Positions 1-8,643 of a DNA stretch of 64,000 nt are shown one piece after another; position 1 is the stretch's first letter; every line of letters starts with the position of its first letter. The notes below the pieces were generated by a model. It saw nothing but the letters and a program-made list of their open reading frames with translations, was not told the origin of the DNA and searched no databases. The position numbers were made by a program, and so were the translations under genes. This DNA is from Candidatus Flexicrinis proximus. GTDB taxonomy: Bacteria > Chloroflexota > Anaerolineae > Aggregatilineales > Phototrophicaceae. The stretch covers positions 744,001-808,000 of the forward strand of contig JADJQF010000003.1 in NCBI GenBank assembly GCA_016712885.1, read 5' to 3'.

Positions 1-1167
1 GAAGTTTACATTACTGGATTGACCGAAGATTCAATGAACTGGTTCCGCAATGAGGTCTTCCCCGCATTCGAAGCCGCCAACCCCGGCGTCGATGTCGAGA
101 TTCTGACCGGTGGATGGGGCGATTTCGACGCCACTGTCGCCGGCTGGATCACTACGGGTGATGGCCCCGACGTCGTGTATCTGGGCAGCGAATACGCCGC
201 GACCTTCGGGCCGCTGCTGGCTGATCTGGATCCGTATCTCGGCGACTGGGAAGATCTGGCCCAGTATCTGCCGACCACCCTTGAGACCGTCACGTTCGAC
301 GGCCATATGCGCGGTCTGCCGCTGTTGATTTCGCCGCGCCCGATTTTCTACCGCACCGATCTGTTCGCCGAAGGCTCGGCTGTCCCGACCACTTTCAGCG
401 AATCGCTCGAGTTTGTTGCCGCCAATACGGAATCTGGCGACAGCGGCCTGACCAAGCAAGGGTTCATGGATATCGGCGGCGGTCTGTTCGACGCGCAGGA
501 ATTCATTGCCTACATCTGGTCGGCTGGCGGCGAACTGTACAACGAAGACGGCAGCAGCGCGTTCGACAGCGATGCCACCCGTGAAGCCCTGCAATACATG
601 TATGACCGCCGCCGCGCCGTACTCCCGACTGAAGCTTCGGTCGGTCTGCCGCCGCTGGAAGGCACCCCGCTCGGTTCTGGCGCAGTCGTTGCCGGCATCT
701 ACCCGATGTGGAACGTCCCCGCCCTGAGCGACGAAGTGTGGAACAGCGTCGAGATTGCCCCGTATCCTGCTGGCGAAAACGGCGAGCCGGTTGTCCAGGT
801 CTTCATTGACTGGCTGAGCGTCCCTGCGTATGTTTCGGAAGAGAAGCTGCCGCTGGTTGTCGACTTCCTCAAGTTCCTCGGAAGCAAGGACAACGCGATC
901 GCCCTGAGCGCCGTCCAGGGGTTCACCCCGGCACGCGTCGATGCATGGGAAGAGCTGCGCGCGAATAACCCGGTATGGGCAAAGCTGCTGGAACTGGCCG
1001 AGACCTATGGCCGCGCCTTCAGCGACATCCGCGCCAGCGCCGAACTGCGTCCGCTGATTATCGAACAGGTCAACCTGTTCCTGACCGACCAGCAGAGCCT
1101 CGACGACACGATGGAGACGTTGAAGGAAGAATACGACGCCATCCTGGAAGCCAACGGCTACCTATAA
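1..1167 (+). CDS. Sugar ABC transporter substrate-binding protein (5' truncated by window edge)
   Basis: Extracellular solute-binding protein of the carbohydrate family 1 type (MalE/UgpB-like) that would capture a sugar outside the membrane and hand it to the permeases encoded next. The reading frame is open from base 1, so the start and signal peptide lie outside the window; 388 residues are visible. The visible part carries the usual features: a lobe with the Gly-Asp-Gly-Pro-Asp-Val strand near residues 46-52, aromatic-rich sugar-contact segments, and a C-terminal helical region ending in EEYDAILEANG, typical of these proteins. It is followed by a long inverted repeat and then two permease genes. 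The substrate cannot be read from the sequence; the downstream NagZ-like hydrolase and SIS isomerase suggest an amino sugar or its oligomer. Confidence 0.9.
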   Translation, partial: EVYITGLTEDSMNWFRNEVFPAFEAANPGVDVEILTGGWGDFDATVAGWITTGDGPDVVYLGSEYAATFGPLLADLDPYLGDWEDLAQYLPTTLETVTFDGHMRGLPLLISPRPIFYRTDLFAEGSAVPTTFSESLEFVAANTESGDSGLTKQGFMDIGGGLFDAQEFIAYIWSAGGELYNEDGSSAFDSDATREALQYMYDRRRAVLPTEASVGLPPLEGTPLGSGAVVAGIYPMWNVPALSDEVWNSVEIAPYPAGENGEPVVQVFIDWLSVPAYVSEEKLPLVVDFLKFLGSKDNAIALSAVQGFTPARVDAWEELRANNPVWAKLLELAETYGRAFSDIRASAELRPLIIEQVNLFLTDQQSLDDTMETLKEEYDAILEANGYL

Positions 1168-1180
1168 GAGAACGCGCTGA

Positions 1181-1272
1181 GTGAACGGAAGCGACGAGTG
1201 ACCTCCAGATGTAAGCGCCCCGCATAAGCCATTGCAGGCGCGCACGGACCAGCACTTATCGCTTCCGTTCAC
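1181..1272 (+). terminator. Long inverted repeat between binding-protein and permease genes
   Basis: GTGAACGGAAGCGA at 1181-1194 is matched perfectly by its reverse complement at 1259-1272, a 14-bp stem enclosing about 64 nt. There is no T-run after it. Placed between a binding-protein gene and its permeases, such a structure usually lets part of the transcripts stop or protects the upstream mRNA, so that binding protein exceeds permease. The role is inferred; the pairing is seen directly. Confidence 0.6.
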
Positions 1273-1309
1273 CTTCCAAATACTCGGCCGTCTCATTCGG
1301 AGTATCCTC

Positions 1310-2971
1310 GTGGACACCACAACGCAACTCAAACTCGAAACGCTGCTGTGGGCAGTGTTGACAGTTGCCTTCATCTTCGTCACCAGTGTCGGCACCGGAT
1401 TGATCGCCCGTTCCGTGGCACGGCGGCTGCACCTGTCGCGCGCCGAACAGCGGCGGATCTTCTGGGGGTTCACGTTCGCGGGCCCGTGGATAGTCGGATT
1501 TCTGATCTTCGTGGTGGGGCCTGCCCTCGCCTCCTTCTACTACAGTTTCACTGACTACAAATTGGGCGGTACGCAGGAGTTCGTGGGCTTTGAAAACTAC
1601 CGGCGGCTGATTTTGGGCGAGGCGTCGTTCGGGCGCCGCTTCCATGTCGCCATGTGGAATTCGCTGTACTACGCGGCGATCGGCGTACCGCTCCAACTGC
1701 TGGCCTCGCTGGGGATGGCGATCCTGCTCAACCGAAATGTGCGCGGACTGCGCGTGTTCCGGTTGATCTTTTACGTCCCGGTGATCCTGGCAGGAGGCCC
1801 TGCCCTACTGCTGGCGTGGCGCTATATGCTTACCGGCAACGGGGGCTTCATCAATACGGTGCTGCGCGGCCTGGCCGATGCGATACCGCCTTTCGACTGG
1901 GTATACCGCAGCTTCATTTACGGTATCGAGGGTTTCAACGGCTTTTACGCCGGGGTCGCACGGGGCGACGCGATCGGACCGCTGGCCTATACGTTCCCGG
2001 CGCTGATCGCCGCGATTGGCCTGCTGACGCTGATGCCGAACGATTGGACGGAAACGAAGCGCAAGCGGGCGCGGCTGTTCGCCGAGATTATCGGCGTGGT
2101 GGTATTTGGGCTGTTCTTCGCCAGAGTGGTGGCGGGCGCGGACCTTCAGCCGATGCTGGGCGGGAACCCGGGCGTGATTGCCAAGTACGTCACGCTGGGT
2201 TCAGCGATCAGCGACCCGACCAGCATGGAGTATCTGGAAGAAGGTTTCGGCGCCGAGTGGCTGTCTCCGCTATGGATGTGGTTCAGCGTGATCGGGCTGT
2301 TCGTCGCGCTCAGTTTCCTGCGCGATCCTAAAGCGAAAGCGCAGCGCTATCTGGTATATGGCGGCCTGGTCTTCTTCAACCTGATCCTGATTTCGAGCGT
2401 GATCGACGCATTCCGGTTCTTCAACGCGTTCAGCAGCATCGCTGCAGAGTCCGGCGGGCCGGTGTATCACTTCGCGCTGTTCCGCACCGCGACAGCCGCG
2501 TGGCCGGATACGACACGTGTGCCGCTGTGGATGACCAGCGAGCTGTGGTCAAAACCCGCCCTGATCCTGATTACGATGTGGTCAAGCGGCGCGGGCATGC
2601 TGATCTTCCTGGCCGCGCTCAAGAGCGTCCCCGCATCGTTATACGAGAGTGCGGAAGTGGACGGCGCTTCGAAAGTCCAACAGTTCTTCTATATCACGCT
2701 CCCCAGCATTACCCCGGCCATTTTCTACAATCTGGTGATCGGCACGATCGCCGCGCTGCAGACGTTCGACGCGATTTATCAGCTGCGAGCGCCAACCAAC
2801 GAAGACAGCCTGGCATCGGCGGCATATTTCCTGTTCCAGCGCACGTTCCAACAGCTGCAGATTGGCGAAGGCTCGGCGGTGAGCTGGATTCTGGTGGTGA
2901 TCATCGTGGGACTGACGGCGCTCCAATTCCGTTACAGCAGTTGGGTGAATTACGAAAGCAGCGAGGGTTAA
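1310..2971 (+). CDS. Sugar ABC transporter permease, MalF/UgpA type, with long insertion
   Basis: Integral membrane permease of the binding-protein-dependent sugar importer. I chose the GTG at 1310 because CGGAG sits 7 nt upstream (1298-1302); a TTG at 1232 in the same frame would fall inside the inverted repeat. From GTG the protein is 553 residues, much longer than the usual 290-320. The first membrane span and the FxGPWIVGFLIF segment are near the N-terminus. The extra roughly 200 residues include additional hydrophobic segments between the conserved spans. The cytoplasmic EAA loop that contacts the ATPase is present near the C-terminus (YESAEVDGASKVQQFFYITL). The next permease starts 4 nt downstream. 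No ATPase gene is in the window, so a shared MsmX-type ATPase is presumably encoded elsewhere. Confidence 0.9.
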   Translation: MDTTTQLKLETLLWAVLTVAFIFVTSVGTGLIARSVARRLHLSRAEQRRIFWGFTFAGPWIVGFLIFVVGPALASFYYSFTDYKLGGTQEFVGFENYRRLILGEASFGRRFHVAMWNSLYYAAIGVPLQLLASLGMAILLNRNVRGLRVFRLIFYVPVILAGGPALLLAWRYMLTGNGGFINTVLRGLADAIPPFDWVYRSFIYGIEGFNGFYAGVARGDAIGPLAYTFPALIAAIGLLTLMPNDWTETKRKRARLFAEIIGVVVFGLFFARVVAGADLQPMLGGNPGVIAKYVTLGSAISDPTSMEYLEEGFGAEWLSPLWMWFSVIGLFVALSFLRDPKAKAQRYLVYGGLVFFNLILISSVIDAFRFFNAFSSIAAESGGPVYHFALFRTATAAWPDTTRVPLWMTSELWSKPALILITMWSSGAGMLIFLAALKSVPASLYESAEVDGASKVQQFFYITLPSITPAIFYNLVIGTIAALQTFDAIYQLRAPTNEDSLASAAYFLFQRTFQQLQIGEGSAVSWILVVIIVGLTALQFRYSSWVNYESSEG

Positions 2972-2975
2972 ACCG

Positions 2976-3875
2976 ATGGCGACCATAGCAAAACCGATTG
3001 CCGTCAGCCCACAGCGGGACAGCGGCCCGAGCCTGATCCAGAGGCTGAGACTGCCGAAGGTCGCGCTGTACGCGATCCTGATCTGGGCATCGTTGTTCTT
3101 CCTGTTCCCACTGGCCTGGATGGTCGGCACCTCCCTCAAAACGCTGGACGAGGTCGGACAGGCCCAACTAAACCTGCTACCTGCCGTGCCGCAGTGGGTC
3201 AATTACCAGAAATTATTCGAAGACCCGGCGTTCTTCCGTGCCTACGGGAACAGCCTATTCGTGGTTCCGCTGGTGCTGCTGGGGACGGTCTCGTCGATTT
3301 CGCTGGTGAGCTTCGCGTTTGCGCGACTGAAGTGGCGGGGGCGGAACACAGTCTTCGCGCTGATGCTGGGGACGCTGATGCTGCCCTACCAGGCGACGAT
3401 GGTTCCGCAGTACGTGCTGTTCCACCAACTAAACTGGATCCGTACGTTTAACCCGATCATTTTGCCGGGGTTTTTTGCCGGCGGCGCGACGCTGATCTTC
3501 CTGCTCAGGCAGTTTATGATGGGGCTGCCGCGCGAGCTGGACGAGGCGGCGCAGATTGACGGCGCAAGCCCCCTGCAAATATGGTGGCATGTCATTTTGC
3601 CGCTCAGCCGCCCGGCAATTGCGACGGTGACGGTGTTCCTGTTCGTGGGTCAATGGAACAACCTGATTCAGCCGCTGATCTACCTGCAGCGCGCGGAGCT
3701 GTATACGATGCCGATCTATGTGTCGCAGAAGCTGAACCTGCAGGAATCGCCCCTGCGCTGGCAGGATATGATGGCATCGAGCGTCTTGTTCGTCATCCCG
3801 GTATTGATCGTATTCATTCTGACCCAGCGGTATTTTGTCCAGAGCATCGCCCTGACCGGCTCAAAAGAGGGCTAG
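2976..3875 (+). CDS. Sugar ABC transporter permease, MalG/UgpE type
   Basis: Second permease subunit, 299 residues, normal length for the family. A first membrane span lies at about residues 30-50 (YAILIWASLFFLFPLAWMVG), followed by the family's conserved periplasmic loop and further spans. The EAA loop reads RELDEAAQIDGASPLQIWW and contains the conserved Glu-Ala-Ala and Gly that dock on the ATPase. It sits 4 nt after the preceding permease and its stop codon is directly abutted by the next start codon, so the genes are almost certainly cotranscribed and translationally coupled. Confidence 0.93.
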   Translation: MATIAKPIAVSPQRDSGPSLIQRLRLPKVALYAILIWASLFFLFPLAWMVGTSLKTLDEVGQAQLNLLPAVPQWVNYQKLFEDPAFFRAYGNSLFVVPLVLLGTVSSISLVSFAFARLKWRGRNTVFALMLGTLMLPYQATMVPQYVLFHQLNWIRTFNPIILPGFFAGGATLIFLLRQFMMGLPRELDEAAQIDGASPLQIWWHVILPLSRPAIATVTVFLFVGQWNNLIQPLIYLQRAELYTMPIYVSQKLNLQESPLRWQDMMASSVLFVIPVLIVFILTQRYFVQSIALTGSKEG

Positions 3876-5387
3876 ATGTTACAGCTTATGCACAGCTTCC
3901 GCGGCGCAGAGGCGCCGGCGGAAGTCCTGGACGCCGTTACGCGCGGCGTGATCGGTTCGTTTTGTCTGTTTTCCGGCCTGAACGTCGAAAGTCCGGCACA
4001 GGTGCGCCGGCTGAACGAGTCGCTGTTAAAGGCGGCGGCCGATGGCGGACACCTGCCGCCGATGCTCGGCATCGACCAGGAAGGCGGACAACTGATCGCC
4101 ATCCGGGGAGGGACAACCGAACTTCCGGGCAACATGGCATTGGGCGCGACGCGCGACGAGTCGCTGGCGGAACAGGCTGGGCGGGTGCTGGCGCGAGAAC
4201 TGCGGGCGATGGGGTTCAATATGATCTTTGCCCCTTCGGTGGATGTGAACATCAACCCCCGCAATCCGGTGATCGGGACACGCTCCTTCGGCGAAGACCC
4301 GGTATGGGTGGCGCGGCTGGGAACCGCGATGATCCGCGGTCTGCAAGGCGAAGGCATGATCGCGACGGCCAAGCATTTCCCCGGCCACGGCGACACCGCG
4401 GTCGACTCGCACCATGAGGTGCCGATCGTGCCACACGATATGGAGCGGATGAATGCGGTCGAGCTGTATCCGTTCAAGGCGGCGATCAAGGCGGGTGTCG
4501 GCGCAGTGATGACGGCCCATGTATTATTCAGCGTACTGGACAGTACGACGCCGGCGACCGTGTCCCCAGCGATACTGACCGGCCTGCTGCGAAACGAACT
4601 GGGCTTCGGAGGACTGATCGTCACCGATGCGATGGACATGCAGGCCGTGGCACGCCTCGGCACAGAACGCAGCATCAGGCTGGCGATAGAGGCGGGCGCG
4701 GACCTGATACTGCTGGCGCACGTGGCGGACCAGCTTGAGATTGCGCGCCGGGTCAGCGACGCGACGCGGCCCGAGGCTGCGGCACGGATCGAGACGGCGC
4801 GCAAGGCGCTGACATGGGAACTGCCGCCCATGTCGATCATCGGCTGCCGAGACCATCAGGAGATCGCGGAGACGATCGCACGCAGGGCTATCACCGTCGT
4901 GAAAGGCGGAAACTTGCTGCCCATGACGCTGGCAGCCCGTGACGAGATTGCCGTGATTACAGTACGGCCGCAGAACCTGACGCCGGCGGATACGTCATCA
5001 GAGGTGACCATCGGGCTGGACGCGGCCATACGCGAGCGACACAACGCCACCACGGGCTACGAACTGGACTATGGCGCAACGGACGGCATGCTGCGCGACG
5101 TACTGGAGGCAACCCGCGACGCAAAGATCGTGATCGCCGGGACGATCAACGCCAGCGACGACCCGGCACAAGCCGCGCTGGTCAACGCGCTGCTGGCACG
5201 GGGACAACGCACGATTGTGGTGGCTCTACGGACGCCATACGATCTGGCGGTGTTTCCTGAGGTCGACGCTTATCTGTGCGCATACAGCATCCGGCGCGTG
5301 AGCATCGAGGCGACAGCCGGCGTGCTGTTCGGAGAATTTGAAGCGACCGGGATATTGCCATGTACCGTCCCGTCTGTGTTAGCATAG
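3876..5387 (+). CDS. nagZ-like: Glycoside hydrolase family 3, beta-N-acetylhexosaminidase (NagZ-like)
   Basis: Predicted cytoplasmic GH3 enzyme of 503 residues that releases terminal N-acetylglucosamine (or a related beta-linked sugar) from imported oligosaccharides. The NagZ signature is clear: KHFPGHGDT at residues 166-174, followed by the SHHEVP loop that carries the general acid His/Asp pair, and VTDAMDM with the nucleophile Asp251. A C-terminal domain of about 170 residues, beyond the length of minimal NagZ, matches the two-domain GH3 layout. No signal peptide is visible. The start codon follows the permease stop without a gap. Context (amino-sugar type isomerase and ROK regulator downstream) supports chitooligosaccharide or muropeptide use; beta-glucosidase activity is the alternative. 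Confidence 0.88.
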   Translation: MLQLMHSFRGAEAPAEVLDAVTRGVIGSFCLFSGLNVESPAQVRRLNESLLKAAADGGHLPPMLGIDQEGGQLIAIRGGTTELPGNMALGATRDESLAEQAGRVLARELRAMGFNMIFAPSVDVNINPRNPVIGTRSFGEDPVWVARLGTAMIRGLQGEGMIATAKHFPGHGDTAVDSHHEVPIVPHDMERMNAVELYPFKAAIKAGVGAVMTAHVLFSVLDSTTPATVSPAILTGLLRNELGFGGLIVTDAMDMQAVARLGTERSIRLAIEAGADLILLAHVADQLEIARRVSDATRPEAAARIETARKALTWELPPMSIIGCRDHQEIAETIARRAITVVKGGNLLPMTLAARDEIAVITVRPQNLTPADTSSEVTIGLDAAIRERHNATTGYELDYGATDGMLRDVLEATRDAKIVIAGTINASDDPAQAALVNALLARGQRTIVVALRTPYDLAVFPEVDAYLCAYSIRRVSIEATAGVLFGEFEATGILPCTVPSVLA

Positions 5388-5391
5388 TGTC

Positions 5392-6486
5392 ATGATCCCC
5401 GCCAAGGCCACCCACGAGCAGCTCAAGCGCCATAACCGGCAGCTACTGCTGCGCGCGGTGGTGAGCGGACTTGCCAACAGCCGCGCCTCACTGGCGCAGT
5501 TCACCGGTCTGGCAAAACCCACGGTAAGCGACCTGATCGCGGAACTGCTGAGCGAAGGGCTGCTGGCCGAAGGCGAGTTTGGAGAAGCCGGGGAAACTGG
5601 CGGCAAGCGGCCTCGGCTGCTGGAATTCCTGCCGAACGCGCGGCAGATCATCGGCGCGTCGATCAATGCAGACAGCGTCACGGCGGTACTCGCCAATCTG
5701 AGCGGCGAGGTCAGCGCGGTCCACCAGGCCGAACTGCGCGGGGCGACCGGCAGCGCGGCGAAGACTATCCTCGAACATGCAATCAACGGCCTGATCGCGC
5801 AGCTGGACGCACAACTGCTGTGCATCGGGATCGGCGTGGCGGGCATCGTCGACACGCATCACGGCGTGGTGATCGAGTCGTCGGTCCTGGACTGGTATAA
5901 CTTCCCGCTCGTCACGCCGCTGGAGGCGTGTTTTGGCGTGCCGGTGTATATCGGGAATATGACCGAACTGGCGACGCGCGTACAGGCCGCCGCACTGCCC
6001 GACCCCGAACGGCTGGTTACGCTGCTGATCAACGGCGGCGTCGAGTTTGGGATGGTGCTGGACGGCGCGCACAGTTTCGGCAGCGAGATCGGGGCGCTGG
6101 AACCGTCAGGAAGCGGGCATCAAACACTGGCGGCACTGCTGAGCCTCGCGCCGCACGTAAAACTACACCTCCCCGACCCGGTGGCGGTCGGATACCACGC
6201 CCGGTTGGGCGACGCGGACGCACTGCGCATCATCGACCAGCACGCGCGGAGCCTGGCCCAGGCCCTAAAGTGGGTGATCGGGCTGCTGCGGCCAGACCAT
6301 ATCACGCTGGTCGGCCCGGTGGTGGATTACGGCGACCTGTTCCTAAAGCACGTGCGGGACGCGCTAAAGGCGCAACTTCCGGCGGGCTGGCTGGACTCGG
6401 TCGCGATTTCACTGGTCACCGCCGACCATTTGAGCGCGAACGGAGCGGTCACCCTGGCGATCCAGAAAGAGATGGGGATCCCATGA
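5392..6486 (+). CDS. ROK-family transcriptional regulator (NagC/XylR-like)
   Basis: Sugar-responsive repressor of 364 residues. The first 65 or so residues form a winged helix-turn-helix (RASLAQFTGLAKPTVSDLIA, then the GGKRP wing), as in NagC. The rest is a ROK sugar-kinase-like fold with GIGVAGIVDT. The zinc-binding CxCGxxGC element usual in ROK proteins is not present; the corresponding stretch reads GSEIGALEPSGSGHQ. This suggests a diverged effector site with no kinase activity. It starts 4 nt after the hydrolase gene and overlaps the next gene by 4 nt (ATGA). It probably controls this operon in response to an intermediate of the sugar pathway. Confidence 0.85.
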   Translation: MIPAKATHEQLKRHNRQLLLRAVVSGLANSRASLAQFTGLAKPTVSDLIAELLSEGLLAEGEFGEAGETGGKRPRLLEFLPNARQIIGASINADSVTAVLANLSGEVSAVHQAELRGATGSAAKTILEHAINGLIAQLDAQLLCIGIGVAGIVDTHHGVVIESSVLDWYNFPLVTPLEACFGVPVYIGNMTELATRVQAAALPDPERLVTLLINGGVEFGMVLDGAHSFGSEIGALEPSGSGHQTLAALLSLAPHVKLHLPDPVAVGYHARLGDADALRIIDQHARSLAQALKWVIGLLRPDHITLVGPVVDYGDLFLKHVRDALKAQLPAGWLDSVAISLVTADHLSANGAVTLAIQKEMGIP

Positions 6487-7277
6487 ACCGAACGCTCGGC
6501 GTCCTCACCAACAACGCAAACCACGTCTTCCAGCGGAGCGTGATCAACGGCGTGCGCGAAATCGCGCGGCAGGCGCAGCTGGACGTACAGGTCAACGCCC
6601 TGGAGGACGCGCCGCTGGATTGGCAGGGGATGGACGCGATTGTGATCATCGCGAATGTGTGCAGCGACAGCCAAATCGAGATGATGCATGCCGCCGGCAA
6701 GCCGGTGACGCTGGTAAGCCATCACATCCCGCACCTCCCTATCCCATCACTGGCCGCCAACAACGACGAAGGCGTGCGTCAACTGGTGCGCCATCTGGTG
6801 ATGGACTGCGGACGGCGCGACATCGTGGTGATCCGCGGCGACATGACGCAGATCGACGCGGTGGAACGCGAGACGGCGCTGCGGCGCGAGATGATGCGCT
6901 GCGGCTTAGTCCTGCGCGAAGAATTGTTTATCCGCGGGGATTTTGAGCCGAACATCGCGCGCGAATCCCTGACTGCACTGCTTGAACTGCGACCGGTCGA
7001 TTATGATGCGATCATCGCTGCCGACTATCTGATGGGCGTGGCGGCGATGGAAGTTCTGGCCTTTGCTCAGATCGATGTCCCGCGGCGGCTCAGCGTGGTC
7101 GGGTTCGGCGACGGAACCGAAGCGCAGGCGGCCGGGCTGACCACGGTCGCGGCGGACGTGATCGAACTGGGACGGCGAGCAGCGCGCCAGATCGTCGGAC
7201 AGCTTAACGGCCTGCAGATCATCGGCCAAACGTTATTCAGCACCCAACTCATCGTGAGAAAGTCGAGTGTTCCATGA
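6483..7277 (+). CDS. LacI/PBP-I type sugar-sensor domain without DNA-binding domain
   Basis: A 264-residue protein with the periplasmic-binding-protein-like effector fold of LacI regulators: LGVLTNNANHVFQRSVINGV at the N-terminus, a VTLVSHHIPH segment, and SVVGFGDGTEAQAAGLTTV near the C-terminus, which matches the LacI-family VVGFDD...PPLTTV pattern. The N-terminal HTH and hinge are absent; the open frame continues upstream but only in antiparallel use of the ROK gene's sequence, and ATG 6483 overlaps the ROK stop (ATGA). No signal peptide is seen, so it should be cytoplasmic. It may act as a co-sensor of the ROK regulator encoded just before it, or be a sugar-binding enzyme relative. The function is unknown. 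Confidence 0.72.
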   Translation: MNRTLGVLTNNANHVFQRSVINGVREIARQAQLDVQVNALEDAPLDWQGMDAIVIIANVCSDSQIEMMHAAGKPVTLVSHHIPHLPIPSLAANNDEGVRQLVRHLVMDCGRRDIVVIRGDMTQIDAVERETALRREMMRCGLVLREELFIRGDFEPNIARESLTALLELRPVDYDAIIAADYLMGVAAMEVLAFAQIDVPRRLSVVGFGDGTEAQAAGLTTVAADVIELGRRAARQIVGQLNGLQIIGQTLFSTQLIVRKSSVP

Positions 7278-8308
7278 CCACCACCCTGGAAACAGAAATC
7301 CGCGAACAACCCTCGGTCCTGGCACGCATGCTGGACACGCAGACGGCGACGGCGCGGGCATTTGCCAACGCCGTGCGCGCGTTCAAGCCGGCCTTCGTGT
7401 GCATCGCCGCACGCGGCACGTCCGACAACGCGGCGCGCTACGCACAGTATGTATGGGGCACGAAATGTGGGCTGGTCACCGGACTGGCGACGCCATCAAT
7501 CCATACCCTGTATGACGCGAAGCCAGACTACAGCCGCGCGCTGGTGGTCGGTATTTCGCAAAGCGGCGCCTCCGTGGACATCCGCGCAGTCCTGGAAGAT
7601 GCGCGAGCGCAAGGGGCGCTGACGCTGAGCATGACCAACGATTCACAGTCACCGCTGGCACAGGCCACCGAGTTTCATATCGACCTGAGCGCCGGAGTCG
7701 AGCGCAGCGTAGCCGCGACCAAGACTTATACGTCGGAATTGGCGGCGGTCGCGCTGATCGCCACGGCGCTGAACGAGAACGCCGACGACGCGCGCGCCCT
7801 CGCACAAATGCCGGACTGGGCGGCTCAGACGCTAACGTTAAGCGAAAGAATCGACGCGACGCCGTTCACCTATATGCCGAATTTCGCCAGCGTCGCGCGG
7901 GGTTACAACTACGCGACGGCCTTTGAGATCACACTGAAGATCCAAGAGCTGTGCTATGTGACCGGCACCGGATACAGCGAGGCTGATTTCCGGCACGGCC
8001 CAATCGCAATCATACAACCGGCCTTTCCAATTATCACGGTCGCCCCGAGCGGCGCCACGCTAGCGGGGATGCTCGACCTGCTCGACAAACTGGCAGCGCG
8101 GCAAGCGCGGCCGCTGGTGATCTCCGACTCGGCTGACGCTCTGGCAAAAGCGGCGGTGCCGATGGCGATTCCGGCAGGCATCCCGGAATGGCTGACGCCG
8201 ATCGTCGCAGTAATCCCCGGCCAACTTTTCGCACTACGGCTGGCGATTGCCAAGGGCCACAGCGTCGATACGCCGCGCGGACTGACGAAAGTCACGGTGA
8301 CGCGCTAG
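7274..8308 (+). CDS. SIS-domain sugar-phosphate isomerase/deaminase (GlmS-C/AgaS-like)
   Basis: A 344-residue protein with two sugar isomerase (SIS) domains like the C-terminal half of glucosamine-6-phosphate synthase, without the glutaminase domain. Diagnostic segments are ARGTSDNAARY (first phosphosugar loop), SQSGASVDIRAVLE (Ser-rich phosphate loop), VAATKTYTSEL (the GlmS/AgaS catalytic stretch) and YSEADFRHGPIAII (the E-x-x-H-G-P motif). Free-standing proteins of this kind deaminate or isomerise aminosugar 6-phosphates to fructose-6-phosphate. The 4-nt overlap with the preceding gene and position at the operon's end make it the likely last cytoplasmic step for the imported amino sugar. 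Confidence 0.88.
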   Translation: MTTTLETEIREQPSVLARMLDTQTATARAFANAVRAFKPAFVCIAARGTSDNAARYAQYVWGTKCGLVTGLATPSIHTLYDAKPDYSRALVVGISQSGASVDIRAVLEDARAQGALTLSMTNDSQSPLAQATEFHIDLSAGVERSVAATKTYTSELAAVALIATALNENADDARALAQMPDWAAQTLTLSERIDATPFTYMPNFASVARGYNYATAFEITLKIQELCYVTGTGYSEADFRHGPIAIIQPAFPIITVAPSGATLAGMLDLLDKLAARQARPLVISDSADALAKAAVPMAIPAGIPEWLTPIVAVIPGQLFALRLAIAKGHSVDTPRGLTKVTVTR

Positions 8309-8643
8309 CGATTAGCCGTTAGCTGTTAGCTAAAAGCGAACTTCGAACTGCGACCTGCAAATAACGAAAAACAGACAGGGAATTGCGGTCCGTGATTGGC
8401 GAAAAACAGAACTTCGTCGGGTCCGCGGCGGCGACAAGCAAGCGGAAATACACCTCCTCCATAGTCGGAAACGAGACCATGACCGGCAGCCTGTGAAGGC
8501 CAATGCGGTCAGACGATGGCCATCAGCTGAACATGGAGCGCTGCTGCGGCCTGTGTTGAAGACAGAATAGCACAAACCGCGGGCGAATCAGAAACAAATG
8601 TTCGAACAAATGTTCGAACATTTGTTCGAACAGATTCTGCGCC
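8309..8643. other. Intergenic region between convergent operons
   Basis: I see no credible gene here; open frames lack ribosome-binding sites and family resemblance. The left end holds short direct repeats of TTAGC (8311-8335). The right end holds a perfect palindrome, listed separately. Confidence 0.6.
8599..8632. repeat. Perfect 34-bp palindrome built of three TGTTCGAACA units
   Basis: The 10-bp palindrome TGTTCGAACA occurs at 8599-8608, 8611-8620 and 8623-8632, exactly 12 bp apart. The spacers (AA and TT) make the whole 34 bp its own reverse complement. It ends 11 bp before the stop codon of the convergent kinase gene. It could be a bidirectional terminator hairpin, although no T-run flanks it, or an array of sites for a dimeric DNA-binding protein. 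Confidence 0.75.

Noticed and set aside
3581..4417. Open frame of 278 codons spanning permease and GH3 genes
   Set aside because: It overlaps two clearly real genes in another frame and resembles no protein.
8311..8335. Short TTAGC direct repeats
   Set aside because: Too short and imperfect to name an element; likely slippage in non-coding DNA.
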